64,000 nt of DNA from Acanthopleuribacter pedis (GTDB lineage Bacteria; Acidobacteriota; Holophagae; Acanthopleuribacterales; Acanthopleuribacteraceae), in assembly GCF_017377855.1 (NCBI RefSeq), contig NZ_JAFREP010000019.1:180227-244226 (forward strand), read 5' to 3'. Position numbers and translations under genes: made by a program. Of this stretch, positions 18,485 to 27,119 are shown piece after piece (position 1 is the stretch's first letter; every line of letters begins with the position of its first letter). The notes beneath the pieces are model-generated. The model was not told where the DNA came from. It saw only the letters and a list, made by a program, of their open reading frames with translations, and searched no databases.

Positions 18485-18537
18485 GCCCGCATTTCTCACA
18501 AGGAATTCTGCGACGAAGCCTTGTGAGAAATGCGGGC
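18485..18537. repeat. Dispersed palindromic element, family 1, near-perfect hairpin
   Basis: Arms GCCCGCATTTCTCACAAGG and its exact reverse complement (19 bp each) surround a 15-base centre. This is the cleanest copy in the window and defines the family. It lies 30 bases beyond the stop of the molybdenum hydroxylase gene, so it may act as its terminator. Confidence 0.9.
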
Positions 18538-18567
18538 CAGTCCCGTTCGATGCGAATGTTTTATTGC

Positions 18568-20802
18568 CTAAACAAATTTGAGGGGAAGCGCATCACCGGC
18601 AGGCGCACCCGCCTCCTCCAAGGCCGAGGCCAAGGCGGGCGGCAGGGGTGGAACGCCCGGTTCACCAACACCCGTGGGCAAATGGTTGTTTTTAACCAAG
18701 TGAACCTGAATCTCCGGCGTTTCACTCATGCGTAACATGGGATAGTCGTGAAAGTTGGATTGAACCACACGACCCGCCTCGGCGGTGATTTCGTTTTTAA
18801 TCGCCAGCGACAACCCGAAAATCACGGCCCCTTCCATTTGGGCGCGGACCGAATCGGTGTTCACCATTTGGCCGCAATCCAGGGCAACATCCACACGTTC
18901 CACCTTAAAGGAGCCGTCGTCCAACTTGCGCACCCGGACAGCCTGGGCCACGTAACTCATGAAGCTGTAGTGCGCGGCGATACCGAATCCCACCCCGGCA
19001 GGGCGTTTCTCCTTCCAGCCCGACTTCTCAGCAACCAGGTTGAGTACATGGGCGAGCCGGCCGGTATTGAGTTTGTAAGGACTTTTTTCGTCGGCCTCAC
19101 TAAACACCAAATCGCGCGGTTCACCGAGCAGTTTCAAGCGATACGTCAAGGCGTCGATCCCCGCCTCCTTGGCACAGGCATCCAAGAAGCGGTTGACGGC
19201 AAAGGCGTGAAACAGGTTACACACGGCACGCAGCCAACCGATACGCACATGGGCCTCGGCCTCGCCGACTTCCAGTTTAATGTTCTCAATCGCATAGGGT
19301 TGGTTGGTGAAACCCAGCCCCAATTCATTGTCGGAACCGGAACGGGCGTTGGGATCAAAGGTTGAACCAATCGAGGGGAAAACGGTGTGATGGTGCCATG
19401 CCGTGGGATAACCGTCCTCGCCCAAGGCTGCTTGCATGGTTTGTAAGCTGACACTGTGGAAATAATCGTGGCGGATGTCGTCCTCACGCCGCCAGGTCAG
19501 GCATACCGGTTTCCCGACCTGCTTGGCAAGCAGCGCCGCCTCGGCCACGAAATCGGGCTTGGATTTACGGCCAAAACCGCCACCTAACAAGGTCACATTC
19601 ACGGTGACTTTGCTTGGATCTAGATCCAAGGCGCCCGCGACAACCTGGCGGGTGCGCTGGGGGGCCTGTACCGGCGCCCAAACTTCGCAGCCGGCGTCGG
19701 TGACACGGGCCACCGCGGCGGGCGGTTCCATGGAGGCGTGGGCCAATAAAGGCATGTAATAGGTGCGTTTTACCTGTTTGCCGCCCTTGGCGAAGGCGGC
19801 GGCAACATCGCCCTTTTCCCGCACCACGCGGCCGGGTTTGGACGCGGTTTCACGCAATGACTTTTGGTAGGCATCGGATGAGAAGGTACCGTTCGGCCCC
19901 ACATCCCACTTCAACTTGAGCACACCGCGCGCTTTAAAAGCGGCATGGGTATCCGCGGCAATCACCGCCACCCCGCCCAAGGGCTTGAAAAGCACCGGCG
20001 CCGTGGCGCTCGGCATTTTGATAATGTCAATCACACCGGGTACGGCCCGCGCGGCGCTGTCGTCCATCTCGGTCAAGGTTGCACCGACAACCGGAACATG
20101 CTCGATGGAGGCGTACACCATCCCCGGTAAACGCACATCGGCACCGTAAACCGCTTTGCCTTGGATGATATCGGGAACATCAATCCCGGACCGCCCCTTG
20201 CCGATGAGCTTAAAATCTTTGGGATCCTTGAGTTTGGGATTCTCCGGTAGCGGCAGCTTGGCGGCGTCCGCGGCAACGTCGCCGAAACGCAATTCGCGTT
20301 TGGAGGCTTTGTGGTGAATGACCCCGCCACGGGTGAAACAGGTTTGGGCCTGAACTTGCCAGCGGTTGGCGGCGGCCTGCACCAACATCTCGCGCGCGGC
20401 GGCGGCGGCCTGGCGCATGGGCACGAATAAGGTGCGCACACTGCGCGAACCGTCGGTATTTTGGTTGCCGTATTTGGCATCGCCGGTGGCTTGGAACACC
20501 TTGACCTGGTCCAGTTCCAGTTCCAATTCCTCGGCCAACAACATGGCAAAACTGGTGCGAATGCCCTGGCCCATCTCGGAGCGCTGCACGGTCAGAGAAA
20601 CGCCGCCCTCACCGTCAATCGCGACAAAAACATTGGGCGCGAAAACGGGCTCTTTCGCCGGTGGTTGATGAACCCTGGTGGGATCGAAGCCGGCGACCAC
20701 CGGGTTACCGCCGACCGCCACGGCCAAACAGGTCCCCGCGGCGAGACCGGCCTTGAGAAAGTCACGGCGATCCAGGCCGCGAAACGGGGCTTGCGTCATC
20801 AT
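18568..20802 (-). CDS. Tat-exported molybdopterin-binding oxidoreductase, IorB/xanthine dehydrogenase type
   Basis: 744 residues. The N-terminus has a twin-arginine signal (LDRRDFLKAG then a hydrophobic stretch), so the enzyme acts in the periplasm. The body matches the large, molybdenum-cytosine-dinucleotide subunit of isoquinoline 1-oxidoreductase and periplasmic aldehyde oxidases. Visible motifs are SEMGQGIRTSFAMLLAEEL, LLGGGFGRKSKPDF and VGEPGVPPLPPALASAL at the C-terminus, the last holding the catalytic Glu region. The enzyme hydroxylates an N-heterocycle or oxidises an aldehyde, passing electrons to the adjacent [2Fe-2S] subunit. It overlaps that gene by four bases (ATGA), so the two are translationally coupled. 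No cytochrome subunit is seen nearby. Confidence 0.92.
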   Translation of the reverse strand: MMTQAPFRGLDRRDFLKAGLAAGTCLAVAVGGNPVVAGFDPTRVHQPPAKEPVFAPNVFVAIDGEGGVSLTVQRSEMGQGIRTSFAMLLAEELELELDQVKVFQATGDAKYGNQNTDGSRSVRTLFVPMRQAAAAAREMLVQAAANRWQVQAQTCFTRGGVIHHKASKRELRFGDVAADAAKLPLPENPKLKDPKDFKLIGKGRSGIDVPDIIQGKAVYGADVRLPGMVYASIEHVPVVGATLTEMDDSAARAVPGVIDIIKMPSATAPVLFKPLGGVAVIAADTHAAFKARGVLKLKWDVGPNGTFSSDAYQKSLRETASKPGRVVREKGDVAAAFAKGGKQVKRTYYMPLLAHASMEPPAAVARVTDAGCEVWAPVQAPQRTRQVVAGALDLDPSKVTVNVTLLGGGFGRKSKPDFVAEAALLAKQVGKPVCLTWRREDDIRHDYFHSVSLQTMQAALGEDGYPTAWHHHTVFPSIGSTFDPNARSGSDNELGLGFTNQPYAIENIKLEVGEAEAHVRIGWLRAVCNLFHAFAVNRFLDACAKEAGIDALTYRLKLLGEPRDLVFSEADEKSPYKLNTGRLAHVLNLVAEKSGWKEKRPAGVGFGIAAHYSFMSYVAQAVRVRKLDDGSFKVERVDVALDCGQMVNTDSVRAQMEGAVIFGLSLAIKNEITAEAGRVVQSNFHDYPMLRMSETPEIQVHLVKNNHLPTGVGEPGVPPLPPALASALEEAGAPAGDALPLKFV

Positions 20803-21263
20803 GGCGTGTCCCCCTGGGCGGCGGCGTCCTTAATCGCGGCGCGAATGCGTTGGTAGGTACCGCAACGACAAATATTGCCGTTCATGGCGGCATCAATGGC
20901 GGCATCGTCCGGCTTGTTGTTGCTCGCCAGTAACGCCGCGGCGCTCATGATTTGGCCGGCTTGGCAATAACCACATTGCGGTACATTGTGCTTTATCCAA
21001 CTCTGTTGCAAACGCGTTGCGTTGTCGTCCTTTAGACCTTCAATGGTCACCACTTTGTTTTCGCCAACCCCGCTTACGGGGAGCACACAGGACCGCGTCG
21101 CCACACCATTTAGATGAACGGTACAGGCCCCGCACAAAGCTTTGCCGCAGCCGTATTTGGTTCCCGTTAAGTTCATTTTATCGCGCAAGACCCAGAGTAA
21201 AGGGGTATCGGGTTCGGCCTCAACCGTTTCCACTCTGCCATTGATATTCACTTTGTAAGCAGC
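20799..21263 (-). CDS. [2Fe-2S] subunit of molybdenum hydroxylase, IorA type
   Basis: About 154 residues. Two iron-sulfur motifs are visible: the ferredoxin-like cluster (YGCGKALCGACTVHLNG with a fourth Cys in ATRSC) and the C-terminal helical cluster (CGYCQAGQIM and NICRCGTYQRIR). It transfers electrons from the molybdenum site of the next gene product and is probably carried through the Tat pathway with it. A GTG at 21263 has AAGGAG at 6 bases and fits the usual N-terminus of the family. An ATG at 21296 would add 11 residues and place the RBS inside the gene. First gene of a two-gene operon. Confidence 0.92.
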   Translation of the reverse strand, partial: AAYKVNINGRVETVEAEPDTPLLWVLRDKMNLTGTKYGCGKALCGACTVHLNGVATRSCVLPVSGVGENKVVTIEGLKDDNATRLQQSWIKHNVPQCGYCQAGQIMSAAALLASNNKPDDAAIDAAMNGNICRCGTYQRIRAAIKDAAAQGDTP

Positions 21264-21636
21264 CACTTCGAACTCCTTCAGGTTTACCCAGGACATCGCC
21301 CAACCATGGCCGATAGCGCCCTGTTCCGAAAATCATGAATGAATCATCCAACTCTTGCGAACAAGTATACGACGGTTAAACCTCGGGGCAACAGGAAGTC
21401 CATGGGTCACCCCTGGAACGGGACGCCCCCCCCGGGGCGGGACAAACCATCGCCTTCAACACGCCGTTCTATGGTTCCACCCGCTTTCGCCTGCGATTGC
21501 CGAATGGAACAACAACCAGCAATCAAATCCCCTGAGGCGGAAGGAATGTCCCCTATGTAATTATTTGTTTGACCATCACTTAAGGGCTTTGTAGGATGGT
21601 GAAGATATCCCCCAATATTCAAACCCTGGAACCAGC
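21264..21636. other. Divergent intergenic region
   Basis: About 370 bases between the divergently transcribed [2Fe-2S] subunit and cheA-like genes. No gene was recognised. It must hold both promoters; the AT-rich stretch around 21550-21620 is the likeliest site for the cheA-like promoter. Confidence 0.5.
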
Positions 21637-23850
21637 ATGCAGGACGACTCACTGATCCACGATTTCCTCAGTGAGGCCGATGAGATCCTTGATCGGCTTG
21701 ACCTCGTTTTAATTGAAATGGAAGATCTTTTTAATGAAAACGGTCACGAGGATGAAACCATGGAACGCATCCACGGTTTGTTCCGCGGCGTTCACACCAT
21801 TAAAGGGGTTGCAGGCTCTTTGGGTTTTAATCAATTTGTCGTCGTCACCCATGAGGGCGAAGCCCTGCTCGACGCGCTGCGCAAAGACAAGATCGCCCTG
21901 TCCAGTTCACATATCGTTTTGTTTTTTGATTTGGCCAAACTGCTGCGAACCATGTTGACCACCTTAAAAGATACCGGCGAGGACGGAGGCCACGAGGAAG
22001 AAATCCAGGCGATGGCCCTCACGCTCCACAAGGCGCTCAGCGGGCCGCCGCAAGCACCGGCGAACCCAACCGAGGGCCCCCCTGCTGAAGCCTTCACCTT
22101 TGTGCCGACTGGAGAAGCCAAACTCTCGGAGATCCCAACCCACGCCGAGGCGCTGATCCAAATCTTGCAAAACACGCGGGAGGGTGTCGAAAACGAGAAG
22201 CAGTGGGAGAAGTTGCAACAGCTCGCCCTACAACTCGACCACCACGCGAGTAAATCGCCCTCACCCGAGATCCGTCTGTTGGTGCACCGCCTCGCCCAAG
22301 CAGCCAAAAAAGTGGGTCGGCTCAATCACGAGGCAAGTCAAAACATGGTGGGCATCATGTTTCGGGCGTTGCAATCGCTGTTGGAAACCGTGCGTTGTAC
22401 CAAACCCACGGAATCTCACTATGAAATGCTCGCCCGCCAAGAATCACTGCTATCCCGGTTGATCAACCGCGGCGAAGCGGCCGGGGAAAACGTGTTCCTC
22501 GGCAAGATTCTGGTGGAGGACGGCTTCATTTCCCAAGCCACCCTGGATCAGGCTTTGAGCAAACAGGGCCAACCCTTGGGTCGCATTTTGATGGACATGA
22601 AGGCCCTGAGCGAAACAGACCTGCGCAAAGCACTGAAGGTACAGCGCAACCGCAAAAAACAGGGTGATGCAAGCACGGGCGACACCCGCCAAAATGAACG
22701 CCAGGTCCGGGTCCACGTGGAAAAGCTGGAGCGTTTGGGTAACTTGGTGGGTGAGTTGGTGATTTCGGAAAATGCGCTGATCCACCATCCCAGCCTAAAA
22801 AGCAGCGATGCCGAGGATTTACGCCGCGCCACCATTCAAATGTCTCAACTCATTCGCGAGTTACAAGAAATTTCGATGAGCCTGCGCATGGTTCCGGTGC
22901 TGGCAACCTTCCAAAAACTCAAGTTGGTGGCGCGGGAAACGTCACGCCAACTGAACAAAAAGGTCAATGTCGTCTTGGGCGGCACCGATGTGGAACTGGA
23001 CCGCACCATTTTGGACCACCTCTACCAACCCTTGGTCCACATGGTGCGCAACGCGGTGGATCACGGCATTGAAACACCGGCCAAACGCACGGAAAACGGG
23101 AAACCAGAGGTCGGCACCTTTACCATTTCGGCCCATCAATCCGGCGGCGAAATCCACATTTTGCTGGAGGACGACGGCGGTGGCATCAACCCGGAAATCA
23201 TCCTCAACAAAGCCAAGGAAACCGGGGTCCTACCGGAACCGGCGCCAACCCGTCCCGGCGATATATTTGCGCTCATCTTCCGGCCGGGTTTCTCGACCTC
23301 GGAAAAGGTCACCAATATTTCGGGGCGCGGGGTCGGCATGGATGTGGTGCACCGCGCCATCACGGGGCTCAACGGCAATGTCGACATCGAAAGCGAGTTA
23401 GGCCGCTTTTCGCGTTTCCGGATCCGCATCCCGCTGACCCTGTCCATTATTGAGGGGATGTTGGTCCGCGTGGGTGATTTGCACCTGACGATTCCCATCC
23501 CGGCGGTTCGCGAAACCATGGTGTGCAAAAAAGACCAGTTCGTTCCCGACATCGACCGCAACACCATGTTGCTCATTCGCGGTGAGTTGGTGCCCACCAT
23601 CCCACTGGGCACCTTGTTTGGGGTTAAAGACGAAGCCGCCTGTTATGAATCGGGCCTGGTGATCGTGGTGTATTCCTCCCACGGCTGCCGTGGTTTGCTG
23701 GTTGATCGGGTCATCGGCCAACAACAAACCGTGATCAAAAGCGTGCCGACGTATCTTGGTAAACTGCCGTGGGTTTCCGGCTTTAGTGTATTGAGCACCG
23801 GCGCCATCTCGCAGGTACTCGACTCTGAACGTATCATTTCTGAATACTAA
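21637..23850 (+). CDS. CheA-type chemotaxis/signalling histidine kinase
   Basis: 737 residues. The N-terminal Hpt domain has the phosphorylated H53 in GVHTIKGVAGSLGF. A variable linker follows. Residues about 285-345 (FLGKILVEDGFISQATLDQA) resemble the MshEN/GspE N-terminal helical module. Then come the P3 dimerisation helices (LERLGNLVGELVISENAL), the HATPase domain (HMVRNAVDHGIE, DDGGGINPE, GRGVGMDVV), and a C-terminal CheW-like regulatory domain. It phosphorylates a response regulator not encoded beside it: no cheW, cheY, cheB or receptor gene is within this window. Linkage to chemotaxis, pili or gliding is therefore unresolved. Confidence 0.92.
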   Translation: MQDDSLIHDFLSEADEILDRLDLVLIEMEDLFNENGHEDETMERIHGLFRGVHTIKGVAGSLGFNQFVVVTHEGEALLDALRKDKIALSSSHIVLFFDLAKLLRTMLTTLKDTGEDGGHEEEIQAMALTLHKALSGPPQAPANPTEGPPAEAFTFVPTGEAKLSEIPTHAEALIQILQNTREGVENEKQWEKLQQLALQLDHHASKSPSPEIRLLVHRLAQAAKKVGRLNHEASQNMVGIMFRALQSLLETVRCTKPTESHYEMLARQESLLSRLINRGEAAGENVFLGKILVEDGFISQATLDQALSKQGQPLGRILMDMKALSETDLRKALKVQRNRKKQGDASTGDTRQNERQVRVHVEKLERLGNLVGELVISENALIHHPSLKSSDAEDLRRATIQMSQLIRELQEISMSLRMVPVLATFQKLKLVARETSRQLNKKVNVVLGGTDVELDRTILDHLYQPLVHMVRNAVDHGIETPAKRTENGKPEVGTFTISAHQSGGEIHILLEDDGGGINPEIILNKAKETGVLPEPAPTRPGDIFALIFRPGFSTSEKVTNISGRGVGMDVVHRAITGLNGNVDIESELGRFSRFRIRIPLTLSIIEGMLVRVGDLHLTIPIPAVRETMVCKKDQFVPDIDRNTMLLIRGELVPTIPLGTLFGVKDEAACYESGLVIVVYSSHGCRGLLVDRVIGQQQTVIKSVPTYLGKLPWVSGFSVLSTGAISQVLDSERIISEY

Positions 23851-23882
23851 ACAATTTGCACACCTTTTCAATCTGTCCGCTA

Positions 23883-23888
23883 TATAAT
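23883..23888 (+). promoter_or_regulatory. Candidate -10 box upstream of the 998-residue gene
   Basis: TATAAT lies 30 bases before the ATG at 23918, in an AT-rich gap. A TTGCAC at 23856 is spaced too widely (21 bases) for a standard -35, so only the -10 is proposed. Confidence 0.4.
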
Positions 23889-23917
23889 TGATTCATACAT
23901 AAACAGGAAATTTTTTA

Positions 23918-26914
23918 ATGACACTGCTTCATTTATTCGTTTCTATTTTGGTATGCTTTCAGCCCGGCGGCGATACCCTCCAAAACGAACCCCATTTTCG
24001 CCAAGAAATCACAGGTGACCTGGGTAACATCGAATCTTGGATCCTTCATCCCAATAGCGATTTCACCGAGGCCCAACGCCAAACGGCCCGTGACACCCTA
24101 CCCCTGGCAAAAAACGCGGTGGCCCATAACCGCCTTTGTTTTGCCGCCGATCACATCACCACCTTACGCAAAGCACTGGCAGTGCCGAGAACGGAAGCAC
24201 CAGCAGGTGACCTGACGGTCACGAGGACGATAACGCGGATCGACGCCGTTTTGAGCCAAAGCTGTTTGTTTAGCGAACTTGAGGCCTTGGACAAACGGCT
24301 CAAAAGAGTGGAGACGCTTATCAACGGCAAAGACCCAACCAGCGCTCGCCTGCTCATGAGTTCCATCTCATTGGAACGCATCCCCAAAGATCACCCGCTG
24401 CACCAACAACACCAGGCGTTTGATAAAGCCCTTGCCGATCAAGCAGCCGACAGCCAAACCAAGGCGTGGTTTTCAAAACTCGGAACCTGGCTGGAAGTGT
24501 TGCTCATCCTCGTGCTGTTACCCTTCGTTTTACAAGGCTTACCCTGGATTCCCCGCATCATTTCCTGGTTGTTGGGCAAATATTGGCGCAACCGACTGAA
24601 CATTCGCATCGCCGACTTAACCGTGGACACCAAAAACGCCGCCGCGCGTTCCTCCGAATTAGCCCAAGTCTTCAACCACGAAATCGGAAAATTCAACAAA
24701 CAGTTTTCCGGTCAAACCAATACCGAAATCGTGGACATTGACTTCTCCAGCAAGCTTAACTTTCGCATTCCCAAGAGTTCGCAGCCCATTCAGTTGCCCA
24801 ACGAATTGGTGGCCTCGCCGATCACCATCGGATCGGTTACCCTTTCCAACAGTTTGATCAACTTTTTGATGCGAACCTTCGTGGTTCAACCCGCCGGCGA
24901 TACTTTAGAAGGGGTGATTTTTAAAGTCGAAAACAACTATGTCTTTGACTTGTCGCTCCACCTCAACCCTTCCCTGCTCACCAAAAAGGACCCGCCGCGG
25001 CTTTCCGGTCGCGGCCCCGATCTCAACCGCGTGATTCAGGAAGTCGCCGCCAAGTACATCATTCATCAAAGCGCTCGCAAGCAAACGCTTTGGTTAACCG
25101 ATAACTGGAAAAGCCTGCATGATTACCTGGAGGGCGAAACCCTGCTGTGGGCGCCCGCCGGCAACGACTTGGAAAAGGCGCGAAGATGCTTGGAGCGCGC
25201 CGTGGGTCACGATCCAGCCAACTGGATGGCACGCTACCGGCTGGCGTTGCAACTGGGCACCATGGGCAACCACGAGGGCGGCAACATTCAGTTTCGCTAC
25301 TTGGAAATGTTTTTTTTCGAAGGTCGCAACACACCGATGCAATCCCGCTTGGAAGCCTTTATCAGCGCAGAACCTTTTTTCCCATTTCAGGTCCGCTACA
25401 ACCGACTCATTCTCATGGCCCAAAGCCGATCACGGGCGGTCCGCAACCAATCACTGGTACTCGCGATTGGTATGTACCTGTATGTGCGGATGGCCAAATT
25501 ATGGCTGGAAGGTACAACCGCCAAACCGGGCGACGGCGGCTGCCGTTGCCCGCTCACCACCAGCTGTGATGCTTCCTTGCAAAAAGCTTTGGTGGAAGAT
25601 CTCGACCAAGTGGTGCCGGGCTTTAACAGTGAGGACCTGACCTTCACCTGCAAGAAACCCCTTGATGAGGTGATCAAACCTTGGCTAAGCGCGGTACGTA
25701 TCCAAGCAGCAACGCTTTTTATTGACGAACGCCCCGACCAAACACAAACCTTGGTGCGCCACTCGGACAGTCCCGACCTCCAAATCGGCGGTCTCCATTA
25801 CGCCAACCCGGAAGAGGTGGGGTTCAACATTGACGGTGCACTCGAGACACTTGAGTTATTCAAACAAACACAGAGCCATTTGCAAGCGGTAAAATCCGGC
25901 GACAGCAAAAACGCCCCAAAACAAGGTCGCGATCACGCGCGCGTCAATCTAGAAAAGGTCCTTTTGCTGAGCTTGAGTTTGGTCTGCCATGTCAAGCTCC
26001 ATTTACTGGAAGCCTTTCGCGATGATGTTCAAAAAGCCACCGAACTCGATCCCGCGCAAGCCAAGGTCGCGCTCAAGTTGGCCAATTCCATCGCCGCCCA
26101 CGAATGCCGCATCTTCACGCGGAAGGGCATCAACCTGGAAAGCAATTGCAGTTACGCACAAGCCCATTCGATTGCCCAATACAGCACCGCCCGCGCCTGT
26201 TACCTCATCCACGAAATACGTGATCAACTCAAAAAGGCGGCCGACGGTTACGATCTCCACGCCTACCAGTTTTTCAACTACGCGCTCTATACCCACCCGC
26301 CAGGCGACCGCGTCCATCTTTTCACCGATTTCGCCGGCCTGATCATGAAGGTGAAAACAAAACACGACCTCGACTGGACCCTGGAAGCCAAAAGGCTGCT
26401 AAACGAAGCCCTGAAGATCGATCAAAAAAATCAAAAAAGCCATTTCCTCATGGGCACGCTTTACCAGCAGCATCCGCGCGGTCACAACGACGACAAAGCC
26501 ACCTACCATTTTGAAAAAAGCGGCAACGGGCCTTGGTCTCATTTTAATCTCGCCCGCATTCATTATCAGAACCAAGACTACGAGAAAGCGCTCGAGGAAC
26601 TGGACCATTCTTTTTACCAACACGAACCCAAGGCAAATTGGTGGGATATGCGGCAAATGCTTTACGGCCAGACCGTGGTCAAGCTGATTGAACGCGGCAC
26701 GGTTACGGACATGGCGGACCCACGCGTCCAACGCATGATCGCGTACCTGACCCAATTCACGGAAAACCATCCCGATCTGTTCGACCTTGTCAGCCGCGCC
26801 AAAACCTTAACCTACAAGCACGCCGCTCAACCCTTGGCCGTCCATCAACAAGCCGAGGCCTTATTCGACAGCTTGGAAGCCCTTGCACAAAAAACAACCG
26901 ACAAGGCCGGCTAA
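23918..26914 (+). CDS. Large membrane-anchored TPR-containing protein of unknown function
   Basis: 998 residues, not recognised as a named family. Hydrophobic residues 1-20 look like a signal peptide or first anchor. A strong transmembrane segment lies at about 190-215 (EVLLILVLLPFVLQGLPW). The region after it holds a mixed alpha/beta domain with a Cys cluster (CRCPLTTSCD, about 545-555). The C-terminal 200 residues form TPR-like helices (SHFNLARIHYQNQDYEKALEE). The topology suggests a small periplasmic N-terminal domain and a large cytoplasmic part that recruits partners. An AGGA lies upstream of the ATG. A possible -10 lies 30 bases upstream. Confidence 0.8.
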   Translation: MTLLHLFVSILVCFQPGGDTLQNEPHFRQEITGDLGNIESWILHPNSDFTEAQRQTARDTLPLAKNAVAHNRLCFAADHITTLRKALAVPRTEAPAGDLTVTRTITRIDAVLSQSCLFSELEALDKRLKRVETLINGKDPTSARLLMSSISLERIPKDHPLHQQHQAFDKALADQAADSQTKAWFSKLGTWLEVLLILVLLPFVLQGLPWIPRIISWLLGKYWRNRLNIRIADLTVDTKNAAARSSELAQVFNHEIGKFNKQFSGQTNTEIVDIDFSSKLNFRIPKSSQPIQLPNELVASPITIGSVTLSNSLINFLMRTFVVQPAGDTLEGVIFKVENNYVFDLSLHLNPSLLTKKDPPRLSGRGPDLNRVIQEVAAKYIIHQSARKQTLWLTDNWKSLHDYLEGETLLWAPAGNDLEKARRCLERAVGHDPANWMARYRLALQLGTMGNHEGGNIQFRYLEMFFFEGRNTPMQSRLEAFISAEPFFPFQVRYNRLILMAQSRSRAVRNQSLVLAIGMYLYVRMAKLWLEGTTAKPGDGGCRCPLTTSCDASLQKALVEDLDQVVPGFNSEDLTFTCKKPLDEVIKPWLSAVRIQAATLFIDERPDQTQTLVRHSDSPDLQIGGLHYANPEEVGFNIDGALETLELFKQTQSHLQAVKSGDSKNAPKQGRDHARVNLEKVLLLSLSLVCHVKLHLLEAFRDDVQKATELDPAQAKVALKLANSIAAHECRIFTRKGINLESNCSYAQAHSIAQYSTARACYLIHEIRDQLKKAADGYDLHAYQFFNYALYTHPPGDRVHLFTDFAGLIMKVKTKHDLDWTLEAKRLLNEALKIDQKNQKSHFLMGTLYQQHPRGHNDDKATYHFEKSGNGPWSHFNLARIHYQNQDYEKALEELDHSFYQHEPKANWWDMRQMLYGQTVVKLIERGTVTDMADPRVQRMIAYLTQFTENHPDLFDLVSRAKTLTYKHAAQPLAVHQQAEALFDSLEALAQKTTDKAG

Positions 26915-27119
26915 CCCGCGCTTATTTTGAAAACCTCGAGTGCCGGATCCCGCCTTTTTCAGAAAAGATGCCAACTGACTAAACAAAGCGAGCACCAGCG
27001 CCGTTGAAACGAGGCACAAGATCGTCCGTCTCGCCAAGCAAGCCCGCAACCGTCCCGGCATGGGCGCATATCGGCCGATTGATTCATCTTCCATCACTTT
27101 CCCCAACGAGGAGCAGTTC

